Source: Fibrobacter sp.
Lineage (GTDB): Bacteria; Fibrobacterota; Fibrobacteria; Fibrobacterales; Fibrobacteraceae
Direction: 5' to 3'
Assembly (NCBI GenBank): GCA_024399015.1
Contig: JAKSIC010000003.1
Span: 144,215-208,214, forward strand
Length of the DNA stretch: 64,000 nucleotides
Part shown: in pieces, positions 1 through 9,302 of the stretch
How positions within the stretch are numbered: position 1 is the first letter of the stretch
Layout of the letters: the number at the start of each line of letters is the position of its first letter
The notes under the pieces: model-generated
Seen by the model: the letters and a program-made list of their open reading frames with translations, nothing else
The model's database searches: none
What the model was told of the DNA's origin: nothing
Made by a program: the position numbers and the translations under genes

Positions 1-1300
1 CAAGCTTCAGTACGTGTTCGCCAGCAGCGATTTCCGAAGTCTTAAAGGTAATTTCCTTGTAATCACCCCAGCCGCCAATGCTATCCACCTTGACGGTATC
101 CGTAATGGGTTTGTCATCCATTTCCAAGTGGAAAGCACTACCCTTTGCGGCGCTGGCCACGCGAGCTACTACAGAGTAATCTACAGCGTCAGCAACTTTC
201 ACGGTATATTTAAGCCATTCGCCCTTTTCGGTGTAGCCAATCACATAAGAACCCGGTTCTGCAGTAAGTTCTTCAATGTCCACGCCATCATTGCGGTAGG
301 CCTTAGACTTGTTTTCGGAATCGTTATCCAAGTAGGATTTTCCGATGGAGCCAACACCGGGTTCATCATAGTTTTCCACCTGGAGCTTGCCCGGGATTTC
401 CGCAACAACACCCTTGAAAGGAGTATGAGGAGACGGCGGAACAGAAACACGGTTCATATGTTCCAGCATCACCTTAGCGTAACGCTTACCAAATTCAATG
501 TAACCGGCGCGGTTAAAATGATAACTATCGCCAGCACTTCCAAGACCAGATGAAGAAACCGGCCAAGCATTGTCCATCACCTTGGTAATGCGCTGCACCT
601 GGCTTGTACTAAAACTCCTGCAGCAACCATCTTCACGCATTTCTCCAGCAAGCAGCGGAACCGTATCGGAGCTAAGCCCAAGATCCTTCAGCATGTCGTC
701 GCGAATTTTCTTGAGGTCTTCGGCCCAATGATTATTGTTCCAGTCCGATTCGCCCTGGTGAACAATGATACCCTTGATGACGCCATCCTTTTGGGCAATC
801 TTTGCAAGGTCTATAATTCGTTTGTACAAATTGCTATCGTAAGCCTTTGCCCAGTTGATAATCCAGTTTTCCTTTTGACGGTCCGGATCTTCGAGATAAG
901 CTTGCCAATTGTCCTTATCGAACAACTTAAGTGCAGTGCCACCCACAGCAACAGAAATGATACCCACCGTTACGTCAGGTAGAGAATCCACCAAGGTACG
1001 CCCAAAGTAATCAGCAACAGAAATGCTAGGAGGATTATCGCAATTTGCCAACTGTGAAGTAGCATCGGTCCAAACACCCAAAGTGCGTCCCTTGGCCGGG
1101 CAATCCATAGAAGGCAAAAGTTTAAATCGTGGATAAGGCTTTGTTTCTGGTTCTGCAGCACCTGCGGCACCCGCCATATTGGACTGACCAAAGGCAATGT
1201 AGATGTGGAAATTCGGATCGGGCGCAGCATTTACATTAGATGCTGTTCCAAACAAAAATGCTCCAGCTACAGCCAAGACCTTAAACAATTGTTTTTTCAT
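1..1300 (-). CDS. Carbohydrate esterase family 6-like acetyl xylan esterase with CBM6-like module (3' end outside window)
   Basis: Probably a secreted esterase that removes acetyl groups from xylan. The reading frame opens at ATG 1298-1300 and is still open at base 1, so about 433 residues are visible and the C-terminus is missing. Residues 1-26 form a signal peptide. A SASA/CE6 SGNH-like domain follows, with the nucleophile block GQSNMAG (Ser about 40), the HQGESDW block and a late His in SYHFNRAGY (about 259). From about residue 298 a module starting with IPGKLQVENYDEPG and containing YTEKGEWLKYTV looks like a CBM6 xylan- or cellulose-binding domain. It is transcribed divergently from the GH57 gene. 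The CE6 assignment rests on motif recognition only; a related sialate O-acetylesterase-type specificity is possible. Confidence 0.85.
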   Translation of the reverse strand, partial: MKKQLFKVLAVAGAFLFGTASNVNAAPDPNFHIYIAFGQSNMAGAAGAAEPETKPYPRFKLLPSMDCPAKGRTLGVWTDATSQLANCDNPPSISVADYFGRTLVDSLPDVTVGIISVAVGGTALKLFDKDNWQAYLEDPDRQKENWIINWAKAYDSNLYKRIIDLAKIAQKDGVIKGIIVHQGESDWNNNHWAEDLKKIRDDMLKDLGLSSDTVPLLAGEMREDGCCRSFSTSQVQRITKVMDNAWPVSSSGLGSAGDSYHFNRAGYIEFGKRYAKVMLEHMNRVSVPPSPHTPFKGVVAEIPGKLQVENYDEPGVGSIGKSYLDNDSENKSKAYRNDGVDIEELTAEPGSYVIGYTEKGEWLKYTVKVADAVDYSVVARVASAAKGSAFHLEMDDKPITDTVKVDSIGGWGDYKEITFKTSEIAAGEHVLKL

Positions 1301-1330
1301 ATCAACCCCATAGCACCATATTGTGCAAAA

Positions 1331-1360
1331 AACTCTCAAAAACACCACTTCATGAGAGTT
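1331..1360. promoter_or_regulatory. Inverted repeat between divergent esterase and GH57 genes
   Basis: AACTCTC (1331-1337) and GAGAGTT (1354-1360) form a 7-bp inverted repeat with a 16-base spacer, 30 bases upstream of the esterase start and about 175 bases upstream of the GH57 start. It may be an operator or part of a leader hairpin. No T-tract makes it a convincing terminator. Confidence 0.3.
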
Positions 1361-1533
1361 GAACTCAAGTCAATATGAATATAGGCGTATTTTTGTGATT
1401 TTAAACATATGCGACATAAATCCCCATGGAATATTTATCCACGAGGGTTGCAGCAAAGCCACGTAGTACAAGACTTTATGAAAAGTTTTCTAAACCAAAT
1501 TTCTATCTTTTGCGAAAAATATTTGGTGTTAAT

Positions 1534-3951
1534 ATGTCTGAAAAGCATCCTTTGTACTTTACCATTCACGGCCATTTCTATCAGCCGCCCCGCGAAAATC
1601 CCTGGACCGGTGTTATTGAAAACCAGCCTAGCGCACGCCCCAACCACGACTGGAACGATCGTATCGCCAGCCAGTGCTATAGTCCCAATTCCGCTAGCCG
1701 AATTCTTTCCCCTAACGGCCGCATTGTGGACATCGTCAACAACTATGACTTTATGAGCTTCAATATGGGTCCCACCCTCATGGGTTGGATTCGTACCAAC
1801 GCTCCCGCCACCTACAAGCGCATCCAGGAAGCAGACAAGCGCAGCATGGAACGTTTGAATGGTCACGGCAATGCCATTGCACAGGTCTACAACCACATCA
1901 TCATGCCGCTGGCATCTGCAGAAGACAAGAAGACTCAGATTCACTGGGGCATCGAAGACTTCAAGAGCCATTTCGGCCGTATGCCGGAAGCAATGTGGTT
2001 GGCAGAAACCGCCATCAACTTCGAAACCGTTGTTGAACTCATCAAGGCCGGCATCAAGTACACCATCCTCTCCCCCACTCAGGCAGATTCCTTCCGCAAG
2101 TTTGGCGACGTAGAATGGACCGGTTGCAGCAATACCGATATCGACACCACCCGTCCCTATCGCATCTACCCCCGCGATAAGGAAGGCAACCTGGTTTGCG
2201 ACGGTTACCTGGATGTATTCTTCTACAACCCCTGGCTTTCTTCTGCTGTGGGCTTTGAACATTTGCTCCGCGATGCAGGCACTTTCGGCCGTCGCATCAA
2301 GGACGCCTGGGATGAAAACCGTGAAGACCCGCAGTTGGTCAGCATCGGTACCGATGGTGAATCCTACGGTCACCACGAACCCTTTGGCGACATGTGCGCC
2401 GCATGGCTCTACAACCACTACGCACCGGAAAACAACATGGTTCCCGTGAACTACGGTTGGTTCCTGGAACAGTTCCCGCCTGAACACGAAGTTCTCCTGA
2501 AGAACTTCTACAGCGAAGGCTGTGCATGGAGCTGCGCCCACGGCGTTGGCCGCTGGTACCGCGACTGCGGTTGCTCCACCGGTGGTGGCCCCGATTGGAA
2601 CCAAAAGTGGCGCGGTCCTCTCCGCGACGCATTCAACCATTTGAAGAAGTTGGCAGACGATGTATTCGTCCGCGAATTTGCAAAGATTTCCAACGTGGAT
2701 CCCTGGGATGCCCGTAACAACTACGTGCAGGCATTGGTGGTTCCCGAAGACAAGAGCCGCCTCAAGGCATTCCTGGATGCAACTGTCAAGGATCCGAAGA
2801 ACGAAGCCCAGTGCGCTCGTGCCGTTCGCCTCCTTGAAATCCAGAAGTTCTGCATGTTCAGCTTTACCAGCTGCGGTTGGTTCTTCAACGATATCGAAGG
2901 CCTGGAACCGGTGCAGAACATGCGCTACGCCCTCCGCGCCATGGAACTCTTGGATCCGTTCCTGCCCCGCGACCACCACATTCGTAACCAGGTGCTGAGC
3001 ATCCTCGCCCGCGCCACCAGTAACGAACACAAGTGGAACGGCGCCGAAGTCTTTACCCGCTACGCCGAGGAACAGGTCCCGGTTGTGGTTAAGCAGATGG
3101 CAGAACGAGCCGCCATCTTCCACATGGGTCTTGAGGACAGCTACGAAAACAAGGACGAACGCATGGTGGCTTCCAAGATTGCAAGCCGCCGCCGTCAGAC
3201 CTTGGTCCGTGCAGAATACAACGACAAGTTGATCGATGAAACCCGCATCGCAACCGCCTTGGTCATTACCGACCCCATGGGCCGCGTCAACATTGTGGTT
3301 GCCGATGGCGAAAACGAACAGAACGGTTTGAAGTTCGTCGAAAACCCCAGTATGACTACCGAGGAGCTTCAAAGCGAATACCCCACTGCCTATGTGGTCC
3401 GCATGAAGGACTTGATGAGCGACTCTCTCAAGCGCATCAACCAGTTGTCCACCCGCAAGGACCTGACCGCCATTACGGAATCCTTCTGCGACATTGCAGC
3501 AAAGCTGAATCTTTCCATCGACAGCTTGGCCGACCCCGACCATACCCTGCCCGACACCTTGCGCAAGATTCTCTCCCTGGAAATCAATTCCAAGATCCAC
3601 CACCTTGCCCTGCAGTACATGGAAAAGAACGACCAGAATCTTTTCAACGAAATTCGCGTCCTCGTTGACGAAGCAATTTCCCTGGAAACCACATTCAGCT
3701 TCGGCGGTACCGGCAGAATGTTCTTCGCCAAGCTTTCTGAACTTATCGACGCCGTATCCGTCAAGTTCGACAAGGCTTCCGTGGAACACATCACCGGCCT
3801 CATCACCGTGGCCGACTGGCTCGAACTCGGCATCGACAAGACCAGCCTTGAAAACAAGGTATTCCCCTTCTACAAGGAATACATCAAGGATCCGGATGGC
3901 AAGATGGCCGGCCTCAAGCCCATGTTCAGCTGGTTGAACTTCGAGGTTTAG
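1534..3951 (+). CDS. Glycoside hydrolase family 57 protein with DUF3536-type C-terminal region
   Basis: Predicted cytoplasmic alpha-glucan-acting enzyme of family GH57 (amylopullulanase, branching enzyme or 4-alpha-glucanotransferase type). The frame extends upstream to 1426, but the family's N-terminal strand, YFTIHGHFYQPP, begins just after the ATG at 1534, so that start is preferred (805 aa). Conserved features are HGHFYQPPRENPW, the EAMWLAETA segment and STDGESYGHHEPFGD-like blocks in the first half; the C-terminal half matches my memory of the DUF3536 extension. There is no signal peptide. The stop codon is followed after one base by hpt, so the two are probably co-transcribed. A perfectly open antisense frame of the same length is a codon-usage shadow. 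The exact substrate cannot be read from sequence. Confidence 0.85.
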   Translation: MSEKHPLYFTIHGHFYQPPRENPWTGVIENQPSARPNHDWNDRIASQCYSPNSASRILSPNGRIVDIVNNYDFMSFNMGPTLMGWIRTNAPATYKRIQEADKRSMERLNGHGNAIAQVYNHIIMPLASAEDKKTQIHWGIEDFKSHFGRMPEAMWLAETAINFETVVELIKAGIKYTILSPTQADSFRKFGDVEWTGCSNTDIDTTRPYRIYPRDKEGNLVCDGYLDVFFYNPWLSSAVGFEHLLRDAGTFGRRIKDAWDENREDPQLVSIGTDGESYGHHEPFGDMCAAWLYNHYAPENNMVPVNYGWFLEQFPPEHEVLLKNFYSEGCAWSCAHGVGRWYRDCGCSTGGGPDWNQKWRGPLRDAFNHLKKLADDVFVREFAKISNVDPWDARNNYVQALVVPEDKSRLKAFLDATVKDPKNEAQCARAVRLLEIQKFCMFSFTSCGWFFNDIEGLEPVQNMRYALRAMELLDPFLPRDHHIRNQVLSILARATSNEHKWNGAEVFTRYAEEQVPVVVKQMAERAAIFHMGLEDSYENKDERMVASKIASRRRQTLVRAEYNDKLIDETRIATALVITDPMGRVNIVVADGENEQNGLKFVENPSMTTEELQSEYPTAYVVRMKDLMSDSLKRINQLSTRKDLTAITESFCDIAAKLNLSIDSLADPDHTLPDTLRKILSLEINSKIHHLALQYMEKNDQNLFNEIRVLVDEAISLETTFSFGGTGRMFFAKLSELIDAVSVKFDKASVEHITGLITVADWLELGIDKTSLENKVFPFYKEYIKDPDGKMAGLKPMFSWLNFEV

Positions 3952-3952
3952 C

Positions 3953-4477
3953 ATGTACAAGATGTCCGAAAAGCCGATGATTACGGCAGAACAGATTCAA
4001 AAACGCGTAAGCGAGCTGGCAACAGAAATTGCCAAGTCCTTTGAATTTGACGTAATCCTTTCGGCTTTGACGGGCGCCTACATGTTCACTTCAGATCTTA
4101 GCAGAGCTTTAGCCAACACCAAGCACCGCATCGCTTTCATCAAGGCATCCAGCTACGGTTCCGGTATGGAATCCAGCGGAAAGCTGAAAGTCAGCGGCAT
4201 GGAACATCTTGATCTCAAAGGCAAGAAAGTTCTTTTGGTGGATGACATTCTAGACACAGGAAACACCATGTGTACTTTGGTTTCCGTGCTGAAGGAATCT
4301 GGAGTTTCCGACGTTCGCACTTGCGTTTTGATGAACAAGGAAGAACGTCGCACAGTAGATTTCCATGCCGACTTCGTAGGCTTTGAAATCAAAAACGAAT
4401 TTGTGGTTGGCTACGGATTGGACTTCAACGAAGACTACCGCACCCTTCCAGAAGTTTGGACTTTAATTGAAGCATAG
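3953..4477 (+). CDS. hpt: Hypoxanthine phosphoribosyltransferase
   Basis: Purine salvage enzyme that converts hypoxanthine or guanine plus PRPP to IMP or GMP. The 174-residue length is normal for the family. The PRPP-binding loop VLLVDDILDTGNT lies at about residues 92-104, and the catalytic-loop region (KASSYGSGMES) and the C-terminal VGYGLDFNEDYR segment, which contacts the base, are also present. A GAGG sequence at 3943-3946 lies 6 bases before ATG 3953; a second in-frame ATG at 3962 is possible. It follows the GH57 stop by one base and precedes a small membrane-protein gene by 12 bases, consistent with one operon. Confidence 0.93.
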   Translation: MYKMSEKPMITAEQIQKRVSELATEIAKSFEFDVILSALTGAYMFTSDLSRALANTKHRIAFIKASSYGSGMESSGKLKVSGMEHLDLKGKKVLLVDDILDTGNTMCTLVSVLKESGVSDVRTCVLMNKEERRTVDFHADFVGFEIKNEFVVGYGLDFNEDYRTLPEVWTLIEA

Positions 4478-4489
4478 AGTTGAGGAATT

Positions 4490-4987
4490 ATGGCTAATAA
4501 TGATTTTGATGACGTTAGGCTTCACGCCACCCAGACCATCGACGCTGTAGGCAGAAGCTATAGCAAAATCAGCCGTGGCAAACGTTTTATTATCAACCTC
4601 GTTGTTTACATGCTGTTCTTTGTTGGCGGCTTCATCACCTGCAGCGTTATGAATAACGTTCCCAGCGAAGGCACCATCGAACGCGTCGCCGCCCAGCCTG
4701 ACTTGCCTAACAAATGCAAGTACCGTTACGACCGTGCCATGGAATACGCCATCATGCACGAATGCGTTTTCGCCAAGGGCACTCCCCGTAACGACGCCCA
4801 GCTAATCCAGCGAATCAACTACTGTACCTGCGCCCTTGAAGGTGTGCAGAAGAAGAAGCCCTACCAGAAGATGTTCGAAAACAACCTGGTGGACTTCACC
4901 TTCAAAATCCGCGAAGAAAACCTTTGCCAGGAAAACAAAGTTATCCCCACCCTCGAAAACGAAGAACCGGTTAAAGACAACAAATGA
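4490..4987 (+). CDS. Single-pass membrane protein of unknown function
   Basis: A 165-residue protein I do not recognise. About 25 polar N-terminal residues are followed by one strong membrane segment (FIINLVVYMLFFVGGFITC, about residues 35-53) and a soluble C-terminal domain with five cysteines, including CKYRYDRAMEYAIMHECVF and NYCTCAL. The Cys pattern and the membrane anchor suggest a periplasmic domain with disulfides, but that is inference. GAGG 5 bases upstream supports the start. The stop overlaps the cysE ATG by 4 bases, so translational coupling with cysE is likely. Confidence 0.7.
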   Translation: MANNDFDDVRLHATQTIDAVGRSYSKISRGKRFIINLVVYMLFFVGGFITCSVMNNVPSEGTIERVAAQPDLPNKCKYRYDRAMEYAIMHECVFAKGTPRNDAQLIQRINYCTCALEGVQKKKPYQKMFENNLVDFTFKIREENLCQENKVIPTLENEEPVKDNK

Positions 4988-5769
4988 CTTTAGAAGAACT
5001 TGAAAAGAACATCCGCGAAGAAGCTGATAAACTGTTGCAGCAGGAACCGCTGTCGGTTTTGATGATTAAGGAACAAGTTACTTCGAGAAAGAATTTCTCG
5101 GAAATGCTTTCGGTTACTTTGTCTTGTCAGCTGGCCGGTGAAGTTATCGACCGTGCAGAACTGGAAAGGATGTTCAACGCCATCTACGCCAAGTATCCCG
5201 AACTTGTAATGAGCGCATGCAAGGACTTGCACGCAACTGTGATGCGTGACCCGGCTTGTACAAGTTATCTGGAACCGATGTTGTTCTTCAAGGGTTTCCA
5301 GGGTTTGCAGGCATACCGTGTGGCACACGTTCTTTGGGAAGAAAACCGTTCCTTCCCCGCCAAGATGCTTCAGAGCATTATCAGCCGCAAGTTCGGCATG
5401 GATATTCACCCGGCAGCAAAGATTGGCTACGGTCTTTTGATTGACCACGCCACCAACATTGTGATTGGCGAAACTGCAGTTATCGGCAACAACGTCTCCC
5501 TGCTTCACGGTGTCACCCTGGGTGGTACCGGTAACGAAGTCGGCGATCGTCACCCGAAGCTTGGCGCAGGCGTCATGGTGGGCGCACACGCCCAGCTCCT
5601 TGGCAACATCCACATTGGCGATGGTGCAAAAATCGGAGCCGGCGCAGTGGTAGTCAGCGACGTTCCTGCACACACTACATACGCAGGCGTGCCCGCAGTT
5701 CAGGTGGGTCGTCCCCACGACGAAATGCCCAGCTTCAACATGCAGCAGGACTTCACCCGCGACGCGTAA
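4984..5769 (+). CDS. cysE: Serine O-acetyltransferase
   Basis: Makes O-acetylserine from serine and acetyl-CoA, the first committed step of cysteine synthesis. The 261-residue protein has the SATase N-terminal helical domain (residues 1-140) and then a left-handed beta-helix of hexapeptide repeats (IHPAAKIGYGLLIDH, IVIGETAVIGNNVSLLHG, GAGVMVGAHAQLLG). The catalytic Asp/His region (GLLIDHATNIVIGE and the later LLHGVTLGGTG) is intact. Its ATG overlaps the preceding stop. A REP-like repeat begins immediately after its stop codon. Confidence 0.93.
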   Translation: MTLEELEKNIREEADKLLQQEPLSVLMIKEQVTSRKNFSEMLSVTLSCQLAGEVIDRAELERMFNAIYAKYPELVMSACKDLHATVMRDPACTSYLEPMLFFKGFQGLQAYRVAHVLWEENRSFPAKMLQSIISRKFGMDIHPAAKIGYGLLIDHATNIVIGETAVIGNNVSLLHGVTLGGTGNEVGDRHPKLGAGVMVGAHAQLLGNIHIGDGAKIGAGAVVVSDVPAHTTYAGVPAVQVGRPHDEMPSFNMQQDFTRDA

Positions 5770-5800
5770 TGTCATTGCGAGGAACGTAGTGACGAAGCAA
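5770..5800 (+). repeat. REP-like interspersed repeat, copy 1
   Basis: Begins TGTCATTGCGAG, continues through a short imperfect hairpin (AACGTAGTGACG) and ends AAGCAA. The same core recurs at 25714-25740 and, inverted, at 26205-26237. It starts on the base after the cysE stop, as extragenic palindromic repeats often do. Confidence 0.8.
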
Positions 5801-5840
5801 ACGAAGTAGGCTCCACCCAACGTTCCAAAGCAGAAACTTC

Positions 5841-6476
5841 ATGAACAAGAAAGAACGTATCGCTTTCATCAACGAGAAGTTGGACGAGTTATTTCCCAAC
5901 CCGCCCATTCCCTTGAACTTCAGCGATCCGTTTACCTTGCTTATTGCCGTAGCTCTCAGCGCCCAATGCACTGATGCCCGCGTAAACCTGGTTACTGCAG
6001 AACTTTTCAAAGTCGCAAACACCCCCGCCAAGATGGAGGCCCTGGGAGTAGACAAGATTGCAGAATACATCAAGACCTGCGGCCTCTACCAGAACAAGAG
6101 CAAGAACATTTACAAGCTCTCCCAGATTCTCGTAGAAAAGTACAACGGCAAGGTTCCCCAGACTTTCGAAGAATTGGAGGCCCTTCCTGGCGTCGGCCAC
6201 AAGACCGCCAGCGTCATGATGATTCACGCCTTCAAAACACCGGCCTTTCCTGTGGATACCCACATCCACCGCCTGGCCGCCCGCTGGGGTCTTTCCAACG
6301 GTTCCACCGTGGAGCGCACTGAAGCAGACCTGAAGAAAATCTTTCCTCCCGAAGATTGGGAAAAGAAGCACCTACAAATTATTTTGTTTGGAAGAACTTA
6401 CTGCAAGGCAACAGGCCACAAGGTGGACCAATGCCCCATCTGCAGCGTCGTGGGCTGCAAACCTTTCTCAAAATAG
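5841..6476 (+). CDS. nth: Endonuclease III (DNA glycosylase/AP lyase)
   Basis: Base-excision repair enzyme for oxidised pyrimidines. The 211-aa length is normal. The helix-hairpin-helix LPGVGHKTA carries the catalytic Lys (residue 121), and the catalytic Asp is at 139 (VDTHIHR), matching E. coli Lys120/Asp138. Four C-terminal cysteines for the [4Fe-4S] cluster are present but spaced C-X9-C-X2-C-X4-C, not the classical C-X6-C-X2-C-X5-C. No Shine-Dalgarno sequence is visible before the ATG. It is the last gene of the plus-strand run that starts with GH57, and converges with the next minus-strand gene 4 bases away. Confidence 0.93.
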   Translation: MNKKERIAFINEKLDELFPNPPIPLNFSDPFTLLIAVALSAQCTDARVNLVTAELFKVANTPAKMEALGVDKIAEYIKTCGLYQNKSKNIYKLSQILVEKYNGKVPQTFEELEALPGVGHKTASVMMIHAFKTPAFPVDTHIHRLAARWGLSNGSTVERTEADLKKIFPPEDWEKKHLQIILFGRTYCKATGHKVDQCPICSVVGCKPFSK

Positions 6477-6479
6477 ACT

Positions 6480-7181
6480 TTACGAGTTTCTCTGGTATTT
6501 CCAATAATACCAAAGGCTCCATAAGCCCCACAAACAGCACAAAGCCATTCCAATGTAGCCAGCCATATAAACGGCGTTGGCAATGCTATCGTACTTCAGC
6601 AGCAAACCTGTTTCAGACAAGATAAAATTCCAGTCATGGAATCCATAGGGAGCTTCGTTACCTGTATCGCCGCTGATAAGTGTCAAGCGCATATACAAGG
6701 CGTCGTTAATATAAACAGCCACATCAATAAAGTTTTCAAAAGCCCACCACAAGCCCACCGAGGCACCAAACAAATCTCGTGGTTTCAACCATAAGGCTAA
6801 ACAGAAAACTAAGGGCATGATAATCTGGAACAGAGATCCACCCAAAGATGTAATCACGGGTCTAAAGAATCCAAACACGATGTGCCCCGTCTCATGAACA
6901 GGCAAATTCAAGTTGTGCAAGAATTGGGCAATCCAGGCATCATAACCATTCAGCAGCAACTGAACAGAAAAGAAAACCATGGCGAGCCAAATGACAATTC
7001 GTGCAGCAAAGAACTGTTCTCTGTTCAACGGCCTAGGATAAAGGAAAAATCTTGCCACAACAGGCCAGTCACCAGGATCATCTAACCCACGTACAAAACG
7101 GCTGACAAAAGAAGGCTTCGCCTTTCGGGACGAAACCTTCACAAGATTCAATTGAACTTTATCTGTAGGCTTTTGTGCCAT
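6480..7181 (-). CDS. Multi-pass membrane protein with HETGH motif
   Basis: A 233-residue integral membrane protein with about five hydrophobic segments and a basic N-terminus. The sequence NLPVHETGHIVFGFF contains HExxH-like HETGH at the edge of a membrane segment, as in intramembrane or membrane-bound zinc metalloproteases (M50/M48-like). A downstream candidate third ligand is not obvious (ENFIDV and the GFHDWNF region are possible). It lies 19 bases downstream of the UDP-xylose synthase gene on the same strand, so it is probably co-transcribed. Protease function is a guess from one motif. Confidence 0.6.
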   Translation of the reverse strand: MAQKPTDKVQLNLVKVSSRKAKPSFVSRFVRGLDDPGDWPVVARFFLYPRPLNREQFFAARIVIWLAMVFFSVQLLLNGYDAWIAQFLHNLNLPVHETGHIVFGFFRPVITSLGGSLFQIIMPLVFCLALWLKPRDLFGASVGLWWAFENFIDVAVYINDALYMRLTLISGDTGNEAPYGFHDWNFILSETGLLLKYDSIANAVYMAGYIGMALCCLWGLWSLWYYWKYQRNS

Positions 7182-7200
7182 CTTAGATATCCAACAAGCG

Positions 7201-8133
7201 CTACTTCTTCAGCAGTTCATCAAAGTAGCAGATGGTTTTTTCCAAACCCTTGCGCAGCGGGATGGTAGGTTCCCAACCCAGGGCACTCTTTGCCAAATCA
7301 ATGTTGGGGCGACGCATCTTGGGATCGTCACCCGGCAGCGGCTGGTAAATAATCTTGCTCTTGGAGCCGGTAAGATCCAGAACTTCCTTGGCCAATTCCA
7401 GCATGGTGAATTCACCCGGATTGCCGATGTTCACAGGACCAATAATCTTGTCCTGGTTCATCATGCGGACAAAGCCTTCGATAAGATCGTCCACATAGCA
7501 GAAGCTGCGAGTCTGGGAACCGTCACCATAAATGGTGATGTCCTGGCCCTGCAAAGCCTGCACGATAAAGTTGGAGACCACACGGCCATCATTAGGCAAC
7601 ATGCGGGGGCCATAGGTATTGAAAATACGTACGATGCGGATATCAACTTTATTCTGGCGATGATAATCCATGAACAAGGTTTCAGCCACACGCTTGCCTT
7701 CGTCGTAGCAGCTACGGATACCGATGGGGTTCACATTTCCCCAGTAATCTTCGGTCTGCGGGTGAACAGCAGGATCACCGTAAACTTCGCTGGTACTTGC
7801 CTGGAGAATACGAGCGTGAACACGCTTTGCCATACCCAACATATTGATAGCGCCCATGACGCTGGTCTTGATGGTCTTTACCGGATTGAACTGGTAATGT
7901 ACCGGGCTTGCAGGGCATGCCAAGTTGAAAATGCGATCCACTTCCAAAAGGATGGGTTCAGTTACGTCGTGACGGATCAGTTCAAAACTCTTATTGTCAC
8001 GGAGGTGGGCCACGTTGGCCATGCGACCGGTGAAATAGTTATCCAAGCAAATAACTTCGTGACCATCATTCAAAAGACGTTCACAAAGATGGCTTCCTAA
8101 AAATCCTGCCCCACCAGTAACTAAACAGCGCAT
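7201..8133 (-). CDS. UDP-glucuronate decarboxylase (UDP-xylose synthase)
   Basis: Extended short-chain dehydrogenase that converts UDP-glucuronate to UDP-xylose. At 310 residues it has normal length. It shows the N-terminal Rossmann motif GGAGFLGSH, the UXS hallmark [10 protein letters not shown] near residues 73-82, a Ser/Thr block STSEVYGDP and the catalytic tyrosine in YDEGKR (Y-X3-K). A TTGGAG Shine-Dalgarno lies upstream of the ATG, with a TATATT/TATTAT-like -10 region further up. It supplies a nucleotide sugar, probably for cell-surface glycans, and is followed by the HETGH membrane protein. Confidence 0.9.
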   Translation of the reverse strand: MRCLVTGGAGFLGSHLCERLLNDGHEVICLDNYFTGRMANVAHLRDNKSFELIRHDVTEPILLEVDRIFNLACPASPVHYQFNPVKTIKTSVMGAINMLGMAKRVHARILQASTSEVYGDPAVHPQTEDYWGNVNPIGIRSCYDEGKRVAETLFMDYHRQNKVDIRIVRIFNTYGPRMLPNDGRVVSNFIVQALQGQDITIYGDGSQTRSFCYVDDLIEGFVRMMNQDKIIGPVNIGNPGEFTMLELAKEVLDLTGSKSKIIYQPLPGDDPKMRRPNIDLAKSALGWEPTIPLRKGLEKTICYFDELLKK

Positions 8134-8199
8134 ATAAACTCCAAAAATTTACAGCTATAATATAACTTTTTCTTGGAGTTGTTTTTCGGAAACTTTGGA

Positions 8200-9234
8200 C
8201 TAGTTGATTGTATTCACAATCTGGTTCTTGCCGTGATTTTTACCCCAATAGAGCATTTCATCCGCTTCACGAATATACTTTTCGTAGTCCGAGATATCAT
8301 CACCTGTACGAATACCAATAGTCACCGTAACAGACAACTTCTGCCCCATACATTCCACATGCCTATTTTTCAGGCATGACCTAAGCCTTTCCATAATAAA
8401 CATGGTTTCCTCGTTATCCATCAAGGGCAGGTAAAGGATGAATTCCTCACCACCCCAACGCACAGCAACCGCATTGGGAGGCAGGCATTCCTTGATGCAC
8501 CAGCTCACAAGTTCCAAAATCTTGTCGCCAGTTTCATGTCCGAAGGAATCATTAAAGTTCTTGAAGTTGTCCACATCAATCATCGCAACGGAGAAAACAC
8601 TTTCCTTTTCCTCCTTGCTACGCTTCATGATTCCTTCAAAGAAGTGACGATTATAAAGGCCCGTAAGCATGTCGTGGTTACTGGTAAAAGTCAGCTTATC
8701 CCTCGTAGCCTTCAGCACCAGCAAGTACAAATTGGAGATATAGAACAGGGTGAACATGGTGATGACCAAGTTAATGATAGACACAACATTCTTCCATTCA
8801 AGAACAACATCCTTGTACTCCGGGAACCAAAAGAACTGTACAACATCGATATAGCCAATACCGATTGCAAAAATCACACCTATAAACTGATAAACATGTT
8901 TATACTTATTATCAGTGGGCAAAAGGAAAAAGACAACAGCCACCATGCCGACAACATAATAGATGTAGTCAAAATTACCACCGGAAATACATTCGCTAAT
9001 GAGGGAGAAGCCAACAATTTCAAAGTAGGCAAAGACAATCTGCAAGTCCTCGTTTTTTCTGAAAAACGTCAGGAACACCACATAAAGTGCGGCACTTACA
9101 CAATTCAAGGTAACAAGGGGATCGATTCCAATTTTTGCAAAGAATACCGCATTAAATACATGCACCAGCAGGCACATCAACAAGAACACAAAGGTCTTGT
9201 GCAGAGAAAGCTTCTTTAAACTCTTTTCAAACAT
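8200..9234 (-). CDS. Membrane-anchored diguanylate cyclase (GGDEF)
   Basis: Makes the second messenger c-di-GMP. Residues 1-180 contain six predicted membrane segments, the last being the long IINLVITMFTLFYISNLYLLVL, followed by a C-terminal GGDEF domain that starts at about residue 190 (HDMLTGLYNRHFF). The active-site signature is RWGGEEF, a functional GGEEF variant. No RxxD inhibitory site is seen just upstream of it, so product inhibition is not expected. A TAGGAG ribosome-binding site precedes the ATG. It is monocistronic between UDP-xylose synthase and coaX. Confidence 0.9.
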   Translation of the reverse strand: MFEKSLKKLSLHKTFVFLLMCLLVHVFNAVFFAKIGIDPLVTLNCVSAALYVVFLTFFRKNEDLQIVFAYFEIVGFSLISECISGGNFDYIYYVVGMVAVVFFLLPTDNKYKHVYQFIGVIFAIGIGYIDVVQFFWFPEYKDVVLEWKNVVSIINLVITMFTLFYISNLYLLVLKATRDKLTFTSNHDMLTGLYNRHFFEGIMKRSKEEKESVFSVAMIDVDNFKNFNDSFGHETGDKILELVSWCIKECLPPNAVAVRWGGEEFILYLPLMDNEETMFIMERLRSCLKNRHVECMGQKLSVTVTIGIRTGDDISDYEKYIREADEMLYWGKNHGKNQIVNTIN

Positions 9235-9302
9235 CCAAAAACTCCTACAGCGGGGTTTACTGTAAGAATATAATAAGTTTTCGGAATAAAGTAAAGAAAA
9301 AT

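Noticed and set aside
1435..3960. An 841-aa antisense open frame over the GH57 gene
   Set aside because: Shadow frame caused by codon bias; no recognisable domain, and the plus strand clearly encodes GH57.
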